Notes under the pieces: generated by a model
Database searches by the model: none
Seen by the model: the letters and a program-made list of their open reading frames with translations, nothing else
Told to the model about the DNA's origin: nothing
Made by a program: the position numbers and the translations under genes
Shown here: piece after piece, positions 35,447 through 43,588 of the stretch
Layout: each line of letters begins with the position of its first letter
Numbering within the stretch: position 1 is the stretch's first letter
Assembly (NCBI RefSeq): GCF_001613545.1
Contig: NZ_BDCO01000002.1
Location: 3,699,299-3,763,298, forward strand
DNA: 64,000 nt
Source: Terrimicrobium sacchariphilum
GTDB taxonomy: Bacteria > Verrucomicrobiota > Verrucomicrobiia > Chthoniobacterales > Terrimicrobiaceae
Direction: 5' to 3'

Positions 35447-36565
35447 TTAGTACAGCTCGACCGGGGAGCGCTTGCCGTCCTCGGCACTACGCTGTCCGGC
35501 CTGCTCTTCGCCGAGTGTGGCCACGCGGAGATCCCAGATTTCGGAATCCACGCTACGGAAAGCTGCTTCCGTAAAGGGCGTGGGCGGAGCAAGTCTGGCC
35601 TTGAAGGCCGCCATGCGGCCCAGCGCTGCCTCGGTCTCGGAGGCGGGTAGCTCGGCGAGCACTTTCTTCGCCTGAGCAGCCAGCTCGACGCGATGGCAGA
35701 TCATGAGCATGTCATTTCCGGCGACAATGCCGCGTCGCATTGTCTCGTCAAAGCCGTAGTGATTCAGGATCGCACCCATGTCGAGATCGTCGGTCATGAC
35801 AAGGCCATTGAAGCCCATATCCTCGCGCAGCAGGCCATTGATCATGGCGGAGGACAGCGAGGCGGGCGGGCCGCCCGCCTCGAGGCCGGAGATCGTGATA
35901 TGGCCGATCATCATGCTGTCGACCTTATCGGCAAAGGCGCGGAAGACGGCGAGTTCGTACTCCTCCATGAGCTCCCGGGAGCGATCGAGCGAGGGAAGCT
36001 CGTGGTGCGGATCGAGCCCGGCTGAGGAATAGCCGGGGAAGTGTTTGCCACAGCTCAAAATGCCCGCCGCACGGAGAGCCTCATTGAAAGCGCCCGCCTT
36101 TTCGATCACCTCGGCCACCGTGCGGCCATAGCAGCGACCGCGCAGCGAGTTATCCGCCTCATCGTCGAAGGAGATGTCGAGCACGGGACAGAGATCGAGA
36201 TTGAAGCCAAAGAGGCGCAGGAGCCGCCCCGTGATGTCGCCGTGCTTGCGTATCAAACCGAGATCGTTGCGATCCCGGAGCTGCTGGGCATTCGGCGGCT
36301 CGTTGCCGATGAGCTTGAGACGCGACACCCGGCCACCCTCCTGGTCGATGGTCACGACCGGCTCGACATCGCTGAGGTCACGCAGGTCGTCGATGAGCTT
36401 GCGAAGCTGGGTCGGCGTCTGGATGTTGCGCCCGAAGAGAATATATCCCCCGGGCTGGAGGTCCTTGTAAAATCTGGCCGTCTCGGCATCGAGTTCGGTT
36501 CCGGGGACTCCGACGAGAAGCAACTGGCCCACATCTTGGGATGGCATATTGCTTTCAAAGATCAT
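35447..36565 (-). CDS. nagZ: glycoside hydrolase family 3 beta-N-acetylhexosaminidase (NagZ-like)
   Basis: 372 aa, with GAGG about nine bases before the ATG. N-terminal GH3 barrel only. Motifs: LLLVGVPGTELD, TIDQEGGRVSRLK, the substrate-binding CGKHFPGYSSAGLDPHHELP (the KHFPG loop with the catalytic His-Asp dyad of NagZ), MIGHITISGLEAGGPPASLS and LVMTDDLDMGAI, where the Asp of MTDDL is the nucleophile. NagZ removes N-acetylglucosamine from muropeptides in the cytoplasm during peptidoglycan recycling. Divergent from nadD with only 20 bases between starts. Confidence 0.9.
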   Translation of the reverse strand: MIFESNMPSQDVGQLLLVGVPGTELDAETARFYKDLQPGGYILFGRNIQTPTQLRKLIDDLRDLSDVEPVVTIDQEGGRVSRLKLIGNEPPNAQQLRDRNDLGLIRKHGDITGRLLRLFGFNLDLCPVLDISFDDEADNSLRGRCYGRTVAEVIEKAGAFNEALRAAGILSCGKHFPGYSSAGLDPHHELPSLDRSRELMEEYELAVFRAFADKVDSMMIGHITISGLEAGGPPASLSSAMINGLLREDMGFNGLVMTDDLDMGAILNHYGFDETMRRGIVAGNDMLMICHRVELAAQAKKVLAELPASETEAALGRMAAFKARLAPPTPFTEAAFRSVDSEIWDLRVATLGEEQAGQRSAEDGKRSPVELY

Positions 36566-36585
36566 AAACTGGCCTCACCTGTCGA

Positions 36586-37161
36586 ATGAATCCCTCCCCG
36601 CTCAAGATCGGCCTTTACGGCGGAACGTTTGATCCCATCCACAACGGCCATCTGCTCCTGGCGCGTGATGCCCTGGAGCGCCTGAAGCTGTCGAAGATCG
36701 TCTTCATCCCCGCCAACCTCTCCCCGCACAAACTCCGCAAGCCGCCCGCCCCGGCAGATATTCGTTGCGAAATGATCCAGGCCGCCATCGAGGGAGAAAA
36801 ATACTTCGAGATCGATCGCTGCGAGGTTGAGCGTGAGGGCCCCTCCTATGCGGTCGATACCGCCCGCCTCTACCGGGAGCGCTATCCGGAAGCCAAGCTG
36901 CACTACCTCGTCGGTGACGACAATCTGGAGGAGTTGAATACATGGCGCGAAGTCGACCAGCTCAAGGAACTCGTTCAATTCGTGGTCCTTACCCGTGCAG
37001 GCGTCCCGTTTCTCTCTGGACTGCCTATCATCTCGCGAAATATCGAACTTTCCTCCACCGAGATTCGTAATCGCGTTGCCCGAGGCAATTCCATCAGGTA
37101 TATGGTCCCCGTGGCCACCTGTGACGTAATCAAGAAATACCGACTCTACCGCAATGACTGA
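36586..37161 (+). CDS. nadD: nicotinate-nucleotide adenylyltransferase
   Basis: 191 aa. The nucleotidyl-transferase signature GLYGGTFDPIHNGHLLLA is at the start (HNGH at residues ~18-21) and the C-terminal ISRNIELSSTEIRNRVARG provides the second phosphate-binding motif. Makes nicotinate adenine dinucleotide from NaMN and ATP in NAD synthesis. Overlaps rsfS by 8 bases; the nadD-rsfS pair is a common arrangement in bacteria. Confidence 0.95.
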   Translation: MNPSPLKIGLYGGTFDPIHNGHLLLARDALERLKLSKIVFIPANLSPHKLRKPPAPADIRCEMIQAAIEGEKYFEIDRCEVEREGPSYAVDTARLYRERYPEAKLHYLVGDDNLEELNTWREVDQLKELVQFVVLTRAGVPFLSGLPIISRNIELSSTEIRNRVARGNSIRYMVPVATCDVIKKYRLYRND

Positions 37162-37507
37162 CGGCGAAAAGCTGGCTCGCGCCTGCGCCGCCGCTGCGGC
37201 AGACAAGAAGGCCGAGGACATCACCGTCCTCGATATGCAGGGAATCTCGACTTTCACGGACTACTTCGTGATCTGCTCCGGCTCCTCCGAGCCGCAGCTC
37301 AAGGCCATCGCCTCGTCGATCCGCGAGCAGTGCCGCGAGAAACTCGACCGCAAACCGGCCTCCGAGGACGGTTTTCCGATCAGCCAGTGGATCGTCCTCG
37401 ATTACGGCGACGTGATCGTCCACCTCTTCCACAACGACAAGCGCGAGTTTTACGGCCTGGAAAATCTCTGGAGCGACGCCAAGCGCCTGGAGATCGAGGG
37501 CATTTAA
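37154..37507 (+). CDS. rsfS: ribosome silencing factor
   Basis: 117 aa. Family signature KAEDITVLDMQGISTFTDYFVICSGSSEPQLKAIASSI, followed by WIVLDYGDVIVHLFHNDKREFYGLENLWSDA. Binds ribosomal protein L14 on the 50S subunit and blocks subunit joining during starvation. Translationally coupled to nadD. Confidence 0.95.
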   Translation: MTDGEKLARACAAAAADKKAEDITVLDMQGISTFTDYFVICSGSSEPQLKAIASSIREQCREKLDRKPASEDGFPISQWIVLDYGDVIVHLFHNDKREFYGLENLWSDAKRLEIEGI

Positions 37508-37514
37508 TCAATCC

Positions 37515-37568
37515 GGCACCTCAATGCAGGTGCCAAGCCTCTTCCCGGCTTCAAACGAAACCGGGAAG
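37515..37568. other. two adjacent hairpins in the rsfS / AhpD convergent gap
   Basis: GGCACCT/AGGTGCC at 37515-37534 (loop of 6) and CTTCCCGG/CCGGGAAG at 37541-37568 (loop of 12). Neither is followed by a T-tract, so they may be barriers or weak terminators between convergent genes. Confidence 0.45.
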
Positions 37569-37592
37569 ACGCGGAAGGGATTTCCTCGCGGA

Positions 37593-38120
37593 TTAAGCGG
37601 GGATGCTCAGGGCGATTTTCACGCCACTGAGGACGGCGGCGATGCGGATCGAGTCATTGACTCCCGCCTCGGAAATGCCGTGCTGGACCAGGGTGGCTTC
37701 ATGCGCCTGGAGGCACATGCCACAGCCAGCGAGCGCGGCGCAGGACATCGACATGAGCTCAAACGTGGCCTTGTCGGTCTTGAGCTGGCTCATTCGCATC
37801 ATGCGCAGGCGGGGCGGGATGGAATTGTACGACTCCTTTTCCACCAGGTGGCGGAAGCGGTAGTAGACCGTATTCATTCCCATGATCGACGCCGCGGCGC
37901 GCGCGTCATCGATGAGTTCCTCGGTCACGGCGTTGGCGCGGCCTTCCTCGACCAAAGCGAGGGTGAGGGCTTCATCACCGAGGAAAAAGGCGGAGGCGAG
38001 CACGCAGCCCCAGACCTGGTCCTGGGTGAGATTTTCCGGCCGGAGGATGGCCTGGAGGTTGAGTTTGAGGTCCTTGGCGGCCTCGGGAAGTTTATCGCGG
38101 AGCGATTCGAGAGCGGACAT
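37593..38120 (-). CDS. AhpD-like carboxymuconolactone decarboxylase-family protein
   Basis: 175 aa, mostly helical. The active-site signature CAALAGCGMCLQAHE contains the CxxC pair and the following His of AhpD-type alkylhydroperoxidases. The preceding DDARAAASIMGMNTVYYRFRHLV is the conserved proton-relay helix. AhpD reduces AhpC in actinobacteria; here the gene follows a 2-Cys peroxiredoxin gene in the same direction with a hairpin between them. A peroxide defence pair is likely. Confidence 0.88.
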   Translation of the reverse strand: MSALESLRDKLPEAAKDLKLNLQAILRPENLTQDQVWGCVLASAFFLGDEALTLALVEEGRANAVTEELIDDARAAASIMGMNTVYYRFRHLVEKESYNSIPPRLRMMRMSQLKTDKATFELMSMSCAALAGCGMCLQAHEATLVQHGISEAGVNDSIRIAAVLSGVKIALSIPA

Positions 38121-38130
38121 GAAAAGAATT

Positions 38131-38156
38131 GCGCCCGGTCGTTGCCAACCGGGCGC
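38131..38156 (-). other. intercistronic hairpin between peroxiredoxin and AhpD-like genes
   Basis: Perfect 9-bp GC stem (GCGCCCGGT / ACCGGGCGC) with an 8-base loop, followed on the minus strand by AATTCTTTTC and then the AhpD-like ATG. It could act as a partial terminator or an RNA stabiliser setting the ratio of the two proteins. Confidence 0.55.
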
Positions 38157-38170
38157 TGTAAAAAATCTCG

Positions 38171-38698
38171 TTAAACCTTGAGAGTGGCGTCGCCCTTCTT
38201 CCAGTTACACGGGCAAAGCTCGTCGGACTGAACGGCGTCGACGACGCGGAGGGCTTCCTCCACGCTGCGGCCCACGGAAAGGTTGTTCACCGTCGCCCAC
38301 TGGATCACGCCATGCTGGTCGACGAGGAAGCTCGCGCGCAGGCAGACGTTCTCCTTCGGATCGAGGATGCCGAGGTCACCGGCCAACTTCTGGGCGGCGA
38401 TGAGCGGATACGGCAGGCTCTTCAGGTCGGCATGCGACTGACGCCACGCGAGGTGGGAAAATTCGTTGTCGGTGGAACCGCCGATCAACTGCACGTCGCG
38501 GTCCTTGAAGTCGCCATTACGTTTGCCGAACTCCACGAGCTCGGTCGGGCAGACGAAGGTGAAGTCCTTCGGGTAAAACAAAAAGAAGGTCCACTTGCCC
38601 TTGTAGGTGGAGTTGTCGATTTCGATGATGTCGTCACTGGTGAGCCCGTTGCATGCCTTGGAATGAAAGGCCGGGAATAGATCTCCTACTGTCAGCAT
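38171..38698 (-). CDS. 2-Cys peroxiredoxin (AhpC/Prx1 type)
   Basis: 175 aa. The peroxidatic Cys is in FTFVCPTELVEFG and the resolving Cys in DELCPCNWKKGDATL. The LIGGSTDNEFSHLAWR and RASFLVDQHGVIQWATVNNLSVGR motifs are standard. Reduces H2O2 and organic peroxides in the cytoplasm. Partner reductant is probably the AhpD-like product immediately downstream, since no AhpF gene is nearby. The intergenic region upstream (207 bases) should hold its promoter and that of the divergent CPXCG gene. Confidence 0.94.
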   Translation of the reverse strand: MLTVGDLFPAFHSKACNGLTSDDIIEIDNSTYKGKWTFFLFYPKDFTFVCPTELVEFGKRNGDFKDRDVQLIGGSTDNEFSHLAWRQSHADLKSLPYPLIAAQKLAGDLGILDPKENVCLRASFLVDQHGVIQWATVNNLSVGRSVEEALRVVDAVQSDELCPCNWKKGDATLKV

Positions 38699-38905
38699 AT
38701 TGTCTCTGGTCTCTGATTGTTGTGGTTTGGGCCGTTTCCGGCGGCTTGGAATCTAGAATGTTTTGAGGAATTGCAAAGCGATTGTTCGAAAACACCCTCC
38801 GCCGCCTTTTGCGATCCACTCTCTATTCCAGCATGGAGGCAAATCGGGTTGCGCGACACGCCGGGTGGGCGTACGCTTTTCGCCGGGAAAGGAGGTATAC
38901 GACGT

Positions 38906-39091
38906 ATGAACCTCATCGAAGACACTACGATAGTGTGTCCCTTCTGTGGCGAGAGCTTCGCCATCGAAGTTGATACCGAGGAGGGTTCCTATACCACGAT
39001 CGAAGACTGCGCAGTGTGCTGCCGGCCGCTGGCTCTCACCATCCGGTGTCACCCGGGTGAAGTCGAAACGATCGACGTGGAACCCGGCTAG
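38906..39091 (+). CDS. CPXCG-motif zinc-ribbon protein
   Basis: 61 aa from ATG 38906 with a strong AAAGGAGG Shine-Dalgarno. Contains CPFCGESF near the N-terminus and CAVCCRPL in the middle, i.e. two CxxC knuckles of a small zinc ribbon of the CPXCG family (PF14255 type). Function unknown across the family. The longer in-frame reading from 38717 is not needed. Confidence 0.88.
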   Translation: MNLIEDTTIVCPFCGESFAIEVDTEEGSYTTIEDCAVCCRPLALTIRCHPGEVETIDVEPG

Positions 39092-39136
39092 GCAGATCTT
39101 TATTCGCACCAGCGCCGAGTGAATGCCGGGCGGGAA

Positions 39137-39889
39137 TTATCGTCCGGCAGGAAAGTTCCGTGTCGCGATGATGCGGATGCCCTCAAGAGTCAGTTGGGGT
39201 TCCACTGCGGCAAAAAGCCCGGTTTGCCCGGCGATCAACCGAGCGTCGCCGCCAGTCGCGATGAGACGCAACCCGCGCTTCACCCCGATCTCTTTCTCGA
39301 TCTCCACGACGATCTCCTTGATCAATCCCCGGTAACCATAAACCGCACCGGATTGCATCGCCTCCCTGGTGCTGCGGCCAATAGCCCTTCGCGGCTCGCG
39401 CAGCTTCACCTTTGGCAGCAACGCCGTGCGACTATGCAGATAGTCGGTCATGGCATTCAACCCCGGGGCGATCACACCTCCGGCGTAGTTTCCCGCCTTG
39501 GTCAGGACGTCAAATGTCACCGCGGTGCCGAAATCAACCACGATGGCGGGAGCTCCATGGAGGTACTTGGCCCCCACCGCATTGGCGAGGCGGTCAGCGC
39601 CTATGGATTTGGGCTGCGGATAATCGATGCCGATCCCGAGATCAACTCCCGCTCCGACCCAGCAAATCCCATCACCCAGGGCCTTGGCGATCTCGGGATT
39701 TTTGGCGGGGACGACGGATGCCACTGCTGCGTGAGAGAACCTCCGATCGCCAATCGCCTCGCGCAAAGTCTCCGCCGTAAGGTCAGGCGTCGGGATCCGC
39801 TCGATGCGCCCGATGCGCTCTCGGGTGGAAAAGGCGAGCTTGGTGAAGCTGTTGCTGATGTCGACGAGCAGGAAGTCCCTCTTGCTCAT
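39137..39889 (-). CDS. coaX: type III pantothenate kinase
   Basis: 250 aa. ASKHA-fold motifs: DISNSFTKLAF at the phosphate-1 loop, the pantothenate-binding GADRLANAVGAKYL, VVDFGTAVTFDVL and GGVIAPGLNAMTDYLH, TREAMQSGAVYGYRGLI and LIATGGDARLI. Catalyses the first step of CoA synthesis with K+ and ATP. The first strand reads LLVDISNSF where most CoaX proteins have DIGNT, a small departure. It follows the PilT-type gene by 34 bases on the same strand. Confidence 0.93.
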   Translation of the reverse strand: MSKRDFLLVDISNSFTKLAFSTRERIGRIERIPTPDLTAETLREAIGDRRFSHAAVASVVPAKNPEIAKALGDGICWVGAGVDLGIGIDYPQPKSIGADRLANAVGAKYLHGAPAIVVDFGTAVTFDVLTKAGNYAGGVIAPGLNAMTDYLHSRTALLPKVKLREPRRAIGRSTREAMQSGAVYGYRGLIKEIVVEIEKEIGVKRGLRLIATGGDARLIAGQTGLFAAVEPQLTLEGIRIIATRNFPAGR

Positions 39890-39923
39890 ATCACGGGCAT
39901 GGAGGTCGCCTGCTCTTCATCGA

Positions 39924-41060
39924 CTACTTGCGCCGTCCCTTGTCGCCTCCGCGATTGGAAGCGTCATCCCCGGCTCCAGCGGAATTCGCCAGGTCGGCTT
40001 CGTCGTCGGGAAGGAAGGCGCGGAAGCGCTGCTTGTCGATGGCCTTCATGTAGGCTTCGTGCGGCGAAACTGCACCGCTCACGAGTTGCTCCCAGATGGC
40101 GTCGTCCATGAACTGCATGCCCTCGCCTTTGCCGCCGACGATGACGTCCTGCAGCTTCTGCGTGGCGCCCTCACGGACAATGGCCGAAACAGCACTGTTG
40201 CCCACGAGGATTTCATTCACGGCCACACGACCGCCGCCGTCCTGCTTCTTGAGCAGGAGCTGGGCGACCACGCCGCGTAGCGAGGAGGCAAGCATCGTAC
40301 GGACCTGCGACTGCTGGTCGGCCGGAAAGACGTCGATCATACGGTCGACAGTCTTGCGGGCGTTGTTCGTGTGCAGCGTGCCAAAGACGAGCAGGCCGGT
40401 TTCAGCCGCCGTCAGAGCCAGCGAAATGGTCTCCAGGTCTCGCATTTCACCCACGAGCACGATGTCGGCATCTTCTCGCAGAGCAGCTTTCAATCCCGCC
40501 GGGAAGGTAATGGCATGCTCAGGCACCTCGCGCTGGGTGATGATGCTCTTCTTGTTGCGGTGAACGAACTCGATCGGCTCCTCGATCGTCACGACATGGC
40601 GCGAGAAGCTGGAGTTGATGTAATCGATCAGCGCTGCCAGCGTGGTGCTCTTGCCGGAGCCTGTCGGCCCCGTGACCAGCACGATGCCGCCGCGCATCTC
40701 ACCAAAGGTCTTGATGACCTGAGGCACGCCAAGCTCCTCCAGCGACTTGATCTTGGTCGGAATGATACGGAAAACCGCGCCGTAGCCGTTCGTCTGCTTC
40801 AGATAGTTGCAGCGGAAACGGCTTTCCTCATCCATCTCGTACGCAAAGTCGAGGTCGCCGGTTTCCTCATAGCGCTGCCAGCGGGCCGGCGAGCAGATCT
40901 CGCTCAACATGAAGGCCATTTCCTCGCGCGTAAGCACCTCCTCGCGAATCGGGAGGATTTCGCCATGTCGGCGGATCTTTGGCGGTTCGCCCTCGCCCAG
41001 GTGCAAGTCGGAGCCGCCCGCCTGAATGAGAACCTGAAAGAATTGATCGATGTATGCCAT
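39924..41060 (-). CDS. PilT/PilU-family type IV pilus retraction ATPase
   Basis: 378 aa. PAS-like N-domain, then Walker A GPTGSGKSTTLAAL, Asp box VTIEEPIEF, Walker B ADIVLVGEMRDLETI, His box FGTLHTNNARKTVDRMID, and NSAVSAIVREG in place of the AIRNLIRE motif of PilT. A 30-residue acidic/Arg-rich tail ends the protein. The divergence in the last motif suggests a PilU-like accessory role. It lies three bases after the other PilT-like gene. Confidence 0.9.
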   Translation of the reverse strand: MAYIDQFFQVLIQAGGSDLHLGEGEPPKIRRHGEILPIREEVLTREEMAFMLSEICSPARWQRYEETGDLDFAYEMDEESRFRCNYLKQTNGYGAVFRIIPTKIKSLEELGVPQVIKTFGEMRGGIVLVTGPTGSGKSTTLAALIDYINSSFSRHVVTIEEPIEFVHRNKKSIITQREVPEHAITFPAGLKAALREDADIVLVGEMRDLETISLALTAAETGLLVFGTLHTNNARKTVDRMIDVFPADQQSQVRTMLASSLRGVVAQLLLKKQDGGGRVAVNEILVGNSAVSAIVREGATQKLQDVIVGGKGEGMQFMDDAIWEQLVSGAVSPHEAYMKAIDKQRFRAFLPDDEADLANSAGAGDDASNRGGDKGRRK

Positions 41061-41063
41061 GGC

Positions 41064-42188
41064 TCAGTGAATCCCCAGGACCTGCCGCATGACCTGCTTG
41101 TTCTCTGCCCGGTAGTACGCCTCCTCAGAGGTGATGAGCCCCTGCTGGAAGAGCGTGACGATCGCATCGTCCATGAGCTGCATGCCCTGCTTGCGCCCGG
41201 TCTGGATCACACCGGGAAGCATGAAGGTCTTGCCCTCGCGGATGAGGTTGCCCACGGCGGGGTTGTTCATCAGGATCTCCATCGCAAGGCAGCGGCCGCG
41301 ACCGTCGGCGCGGGGCACGAGCTGCTGGCTGATGATGCCGCGCAGCGATTCGCTGACCATGATGCGGATCTGATCCCGCTGGTCTGTAGGGAAAACGTCG
41401 AGCACACGGTCCAGCGTACGAGCCGCGTTGCTGGTGTGCAAGGTGCCGAGCACGAGGTGACCGGTCTCGGAGGCGGTGATCGCCAGCGAGATCGTCTCGA
41501 GGTCGCGCATTTCACCGACCATGATGACGTCCGGGTCTTCACGGAGGGCGCCGCGCAGGGCGGCGGCAAAGGACTTGGTGTGCGTATGCACTTCACGCTG
41601 GGTGACATGACAGCCCTTGGAGCGAATCACATACTCGATCGGGTCCTCCAGAGTGATGATGTGATCATGACGCGCGCCGTTGATTTCTTCCACGAGGGCG
41701 GCGAGCGTGGTGCTCTTGCCGGAGCCGACCGACCCGGTGACCAGGACAAGGCCATTCTGGTACTGCGTCAGCAGCTTGAGCTGCTGCGGCAGGCCGAGTT
41801 CGTCCATCGAGCGGACGCGGCTGCTGATGATACGAAACGTGAGATCATACCCGAGACGCTGCCGGACGACGCAGGCACGGAACCGGCCAAAGCTGTTGGC
41901 GTAGGCAAAATCGACATCGCCGCGCTCGGCGATAATCTGCTTCTGGGCATCCGTGAGAAAGCCCATCGTCAGCCGCTCGGTATCCGCAGCGGTCAATACG
42001 GGCGCCTGCTGCCAGATCGCCTCAAGCTGGCCGAAACGTCGCCAGATCGGCTTGGAGTTCACGCTCAGGTGAATATCCGAGGCGTCGGATTCCTTGCCGA
42101 CCGTCAAATACTGGTCGACGTGGTCCAAGGTGCGGATCTCGTTCACGACTTCAATATGGGAGGAAGACGCGTCTGTTGGGGTGGTCAC
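41064..42188 (-). CDS. pilT: PilT-family twitching motility ATPase
   Basis: 374 aa from GTG 42188. Walker A is GSVGSGKSTTLAAL, Asp box ITLEDPIEYV, Walker B PDVIMVGEMRDLETISLA, His box LGTLHTSNAARTLDRVLDVF, and NPAVGNLIREGK matches the PilT AIRNLIRE motif closely. Forms a hexamer that depolymerises type IV pili at the inner membrane. First of the pair; no pilin or pilus assembly genes are in the window. Confidence 0.92.
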   Translation of the reverse strand: MTTPTDASSSHIEVVNEIRTLDHVDQYLTVGKESDASDIHLSVNSKPIWRRFGQLEAIWQQAPVLTAADTERLTMGFLTDAQKQIIAERGDVDFAYANSFGRFRACVVRQRLGYDLTFRIISSRVRSMDELGLPQQLKLLTQYQNGLVLVTGSVGSGKSTTLAALVEEINGARHDHIITLEDPIEYVIRSKGCHVTQREVHTHTKSFAAALRGALREDPDVIMVGEMRDLETISLAITASETGHLVLGTLHTSNAARTLDRVLDVFPTDQRDQIRIMVSESLRGIISQQLVPRADGRGRCLAMEILMNNPAVGNLIREGKTFMLPGVIQTGRKQGMQLMDDAIVTLFQQGLITSEEAYYRAENKQVMRQVLGIH

Positions 42189-42262
42189 TTGCGGAATAAT
42201 GCTTACACCGGTCCCCGAAAAAAGCAGAAAAAGACGATTTTCAAATTTCGTCTGGTTGCGTG

Positions 42263-42643
42263 CTACTTCACGTATCGCTGGGCCAGCTCACCTGCAAATC
42301 TACCTGCGTACTGGAGGATGACAGGTCGGAGATACGGGAAGGCAAATTTGGCCACGGTGATAGCGATCCCCAGCGCACCAGCGCGCCCGGCAGCTTTCTT
42401 CGCCTCCGCCGCGACCGGCTCGCCCTTGGACCCGACGAGCTTCGTTACCACACGGGTCTTTTTCTTGGGTCCCGCGATCATCCAGCCGATGGCAGCGGCG
42501 GAGCCGAGCCAGGCAAAGGAATGCTTGCGGACGCTCTGTTTGACCTTGGCCTCAAAATCGAGCTCCCGCCGGAGCACGGCAGTATCGCGGCTCAGTTCCT
42601 CACGGGAACGTCGCAGTTCGTTCAAAAGGAGCTCCTTGCTCAT
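42263..42643 (-). CDS. small membrane-associated protein, third gene of YqjD/YqjE-like set
   Basis: 126 aa. N-terminal charged coiled coil (ELLLNELRRSREELSRDTAVLRREL), a short hydrophobic stretch (SFAWLGSAAAIGWMIAG) and a basic KKKTRVV linker, then a second amphipathic or membrane segment. Overlaps the holin-like gene (ATGA). In position it corresponds to YqjK of the E. coli yqjDEK group, although similarity is weak. Function unknown. Confidence 0.7.
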   Translation of the reverse strand: MSKELLLNELRRSREELSRDTAVLRRELDFEAKVKQSVRKHSFAWLGSAAAIGWMIAGPKKKTRVVTKLVGSKGEPVAAEAKKAAGRAGALGIAITVAKFAFPYLRPVILQYAGRFAGELAQRYVK

Positions 42644-43053
42644 AGACGGAAAGATTTCAGCGAGGCGAAGTCCTTGCGAAGCTCCTCCTGGGTAGTGGCA
42701 AAAACGGGTTTACTGACCTGCCCGCGTATGAACACGTAACACGCAGCCACCCCGCCAACGTGCAGGAGCCCGAGTCCCAAGGTGATCCACAGCCAGCTCA
42801 CGCCCAGCAGGGCGAGAAGAAAGGCGATGGACAAGAGGAGTAGCAGATAGGCAAAGAGCCCGAGCAAAAGACCGGCTGCCACCGCGATGGCTACCCGCAG
42901 ATAAACACCTGCCGCCTCCTTGGCCTCGACTCCAGCGAGGGAGGACAAGGCATGAACGTGCCGACCGAGCGACCCGCACAAATGCGTGATCGCGTCGATC
43001 AGACCATGGGATTCCCCCCGCCCCTCAGGGGGCGGTACGGCGGCTGTGCTCAT
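42640..43053 (-). CDS. YqjE/holin-X-like membrane protein
   Basis: 137 aa with two adjacent hydrophobic helices (AIAVAAGLLLGLFAYLLLLLSIAFLLALLG and WITLGLGLLHVGGVAACYVFI), preceded by a helix with SLAGVEAKEAAGVY. This matches the phage_holin_3_6 / YqjE family. Despite the name it is a chromosomal membrane protein seen with YqjD homologues. Likely an inner-membrane partner in an envelope stress response. Confidence 0.8.
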   Translation of the reverse strand: MSTAAVPPPEGRGESHGLIDAITHLCGSLGRHVHALSSLAGVEAKEAAGVYLRVAIAVAAGLLLGLFAYLLLLLSIAFLLALLGVSWLWITLGLGLLHVGGVAACYVFIRGQVSKPVFATTQEELRKDFASLKSFRL

Positions 43054-43071
43054 CGTGGAGAATGATGCCGA

Positions 43072-43485
43072 TTAACGGCGGAAAAGTACGCCGAGGACAA
43101 AGCCAACGCCGAGCGCGATCGCCACCGCGCGAAGCGGGTTCTCACGCACATAGGTCTCCGCGTCACCCTGGAAGCTCTGGGCTTTCGCCTGGGCATCGGA
43201 CAATGCGGACTGGGCGCGAGACTTGTACTGGCCGGCGATATTCGTGGCCTGGCCGCGGAGTTCGTCGTACTTCGCCTTTCCAGCCTCGGAAATATCGCGG
43301 GCGGCGGCGGAGAGATGCTCACGGCCAGTCTCGTAGACCGAGTGGGCGTGTTGTTTGACGGTTTCCGAAACCGCTTTGCTGGCATCCGCCGCGGCGTTCA
43401 GTGCAGCCTTGGCATGCTCGGCGCTGCTCTCAAGCTTCTGGTTTGCGACATTCGTCGCTCCTTCTGGCAGGTTGGTCTCAGACAT
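43072..43485 (-). CDS. YqjD/ElaB-like ribosome-associated membrane protein (DUF883)
   Basis: 137 aa from ATG 43485. Long Ala-rich amphipathic helix (about residues 15-110) with the ending VRENPLRAVAIALGVGFVLGVLFRR, which is the hallmark of DUF883 (C-terminal membrane anchor with a GxxxG-like run and Arg end). E. coli YqjD and ElaB tether ribosomes to the membrane in stationary phase. First gene of a three-gene set with the YqjE-like and 126-aa genes. Confidence 0.87.
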   Translation of the reverse strand: MSETNLPEGATNVANQKLESSAEHAKAALNAAADASKAVSETVKQHAHSVYETGREHLSAAARDISEAGKAKYDELRGQATNIAGQYKSRAQSALSDAQAKAQSFQGDAETYVRENPLRAVAIALGVGFVLGVLFRR

Positions 43486-43588
43486 AGTGCGCAATGTTGG
43501 GTTACAATTCTCAGTCTCGCACAGTTGCATACCTTGGCAAGCTCACGATGTTGCGGCGCGCCCTGAGTTTCTGCTACGGATTATATCG

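Noticed and set aside
35052..35450. 132-codon plus-strand ORF in the MarR-NagZ gap
   Set aside because: Composition is shadow-like; a different frame of the same DNA carries the LacI-like fragments.
42640..43053. Prophage holin
   Set aside because: Neighbours are DUF883 and housekeeping genes; no phage genes are present, so the holin-like name reflects only the family.
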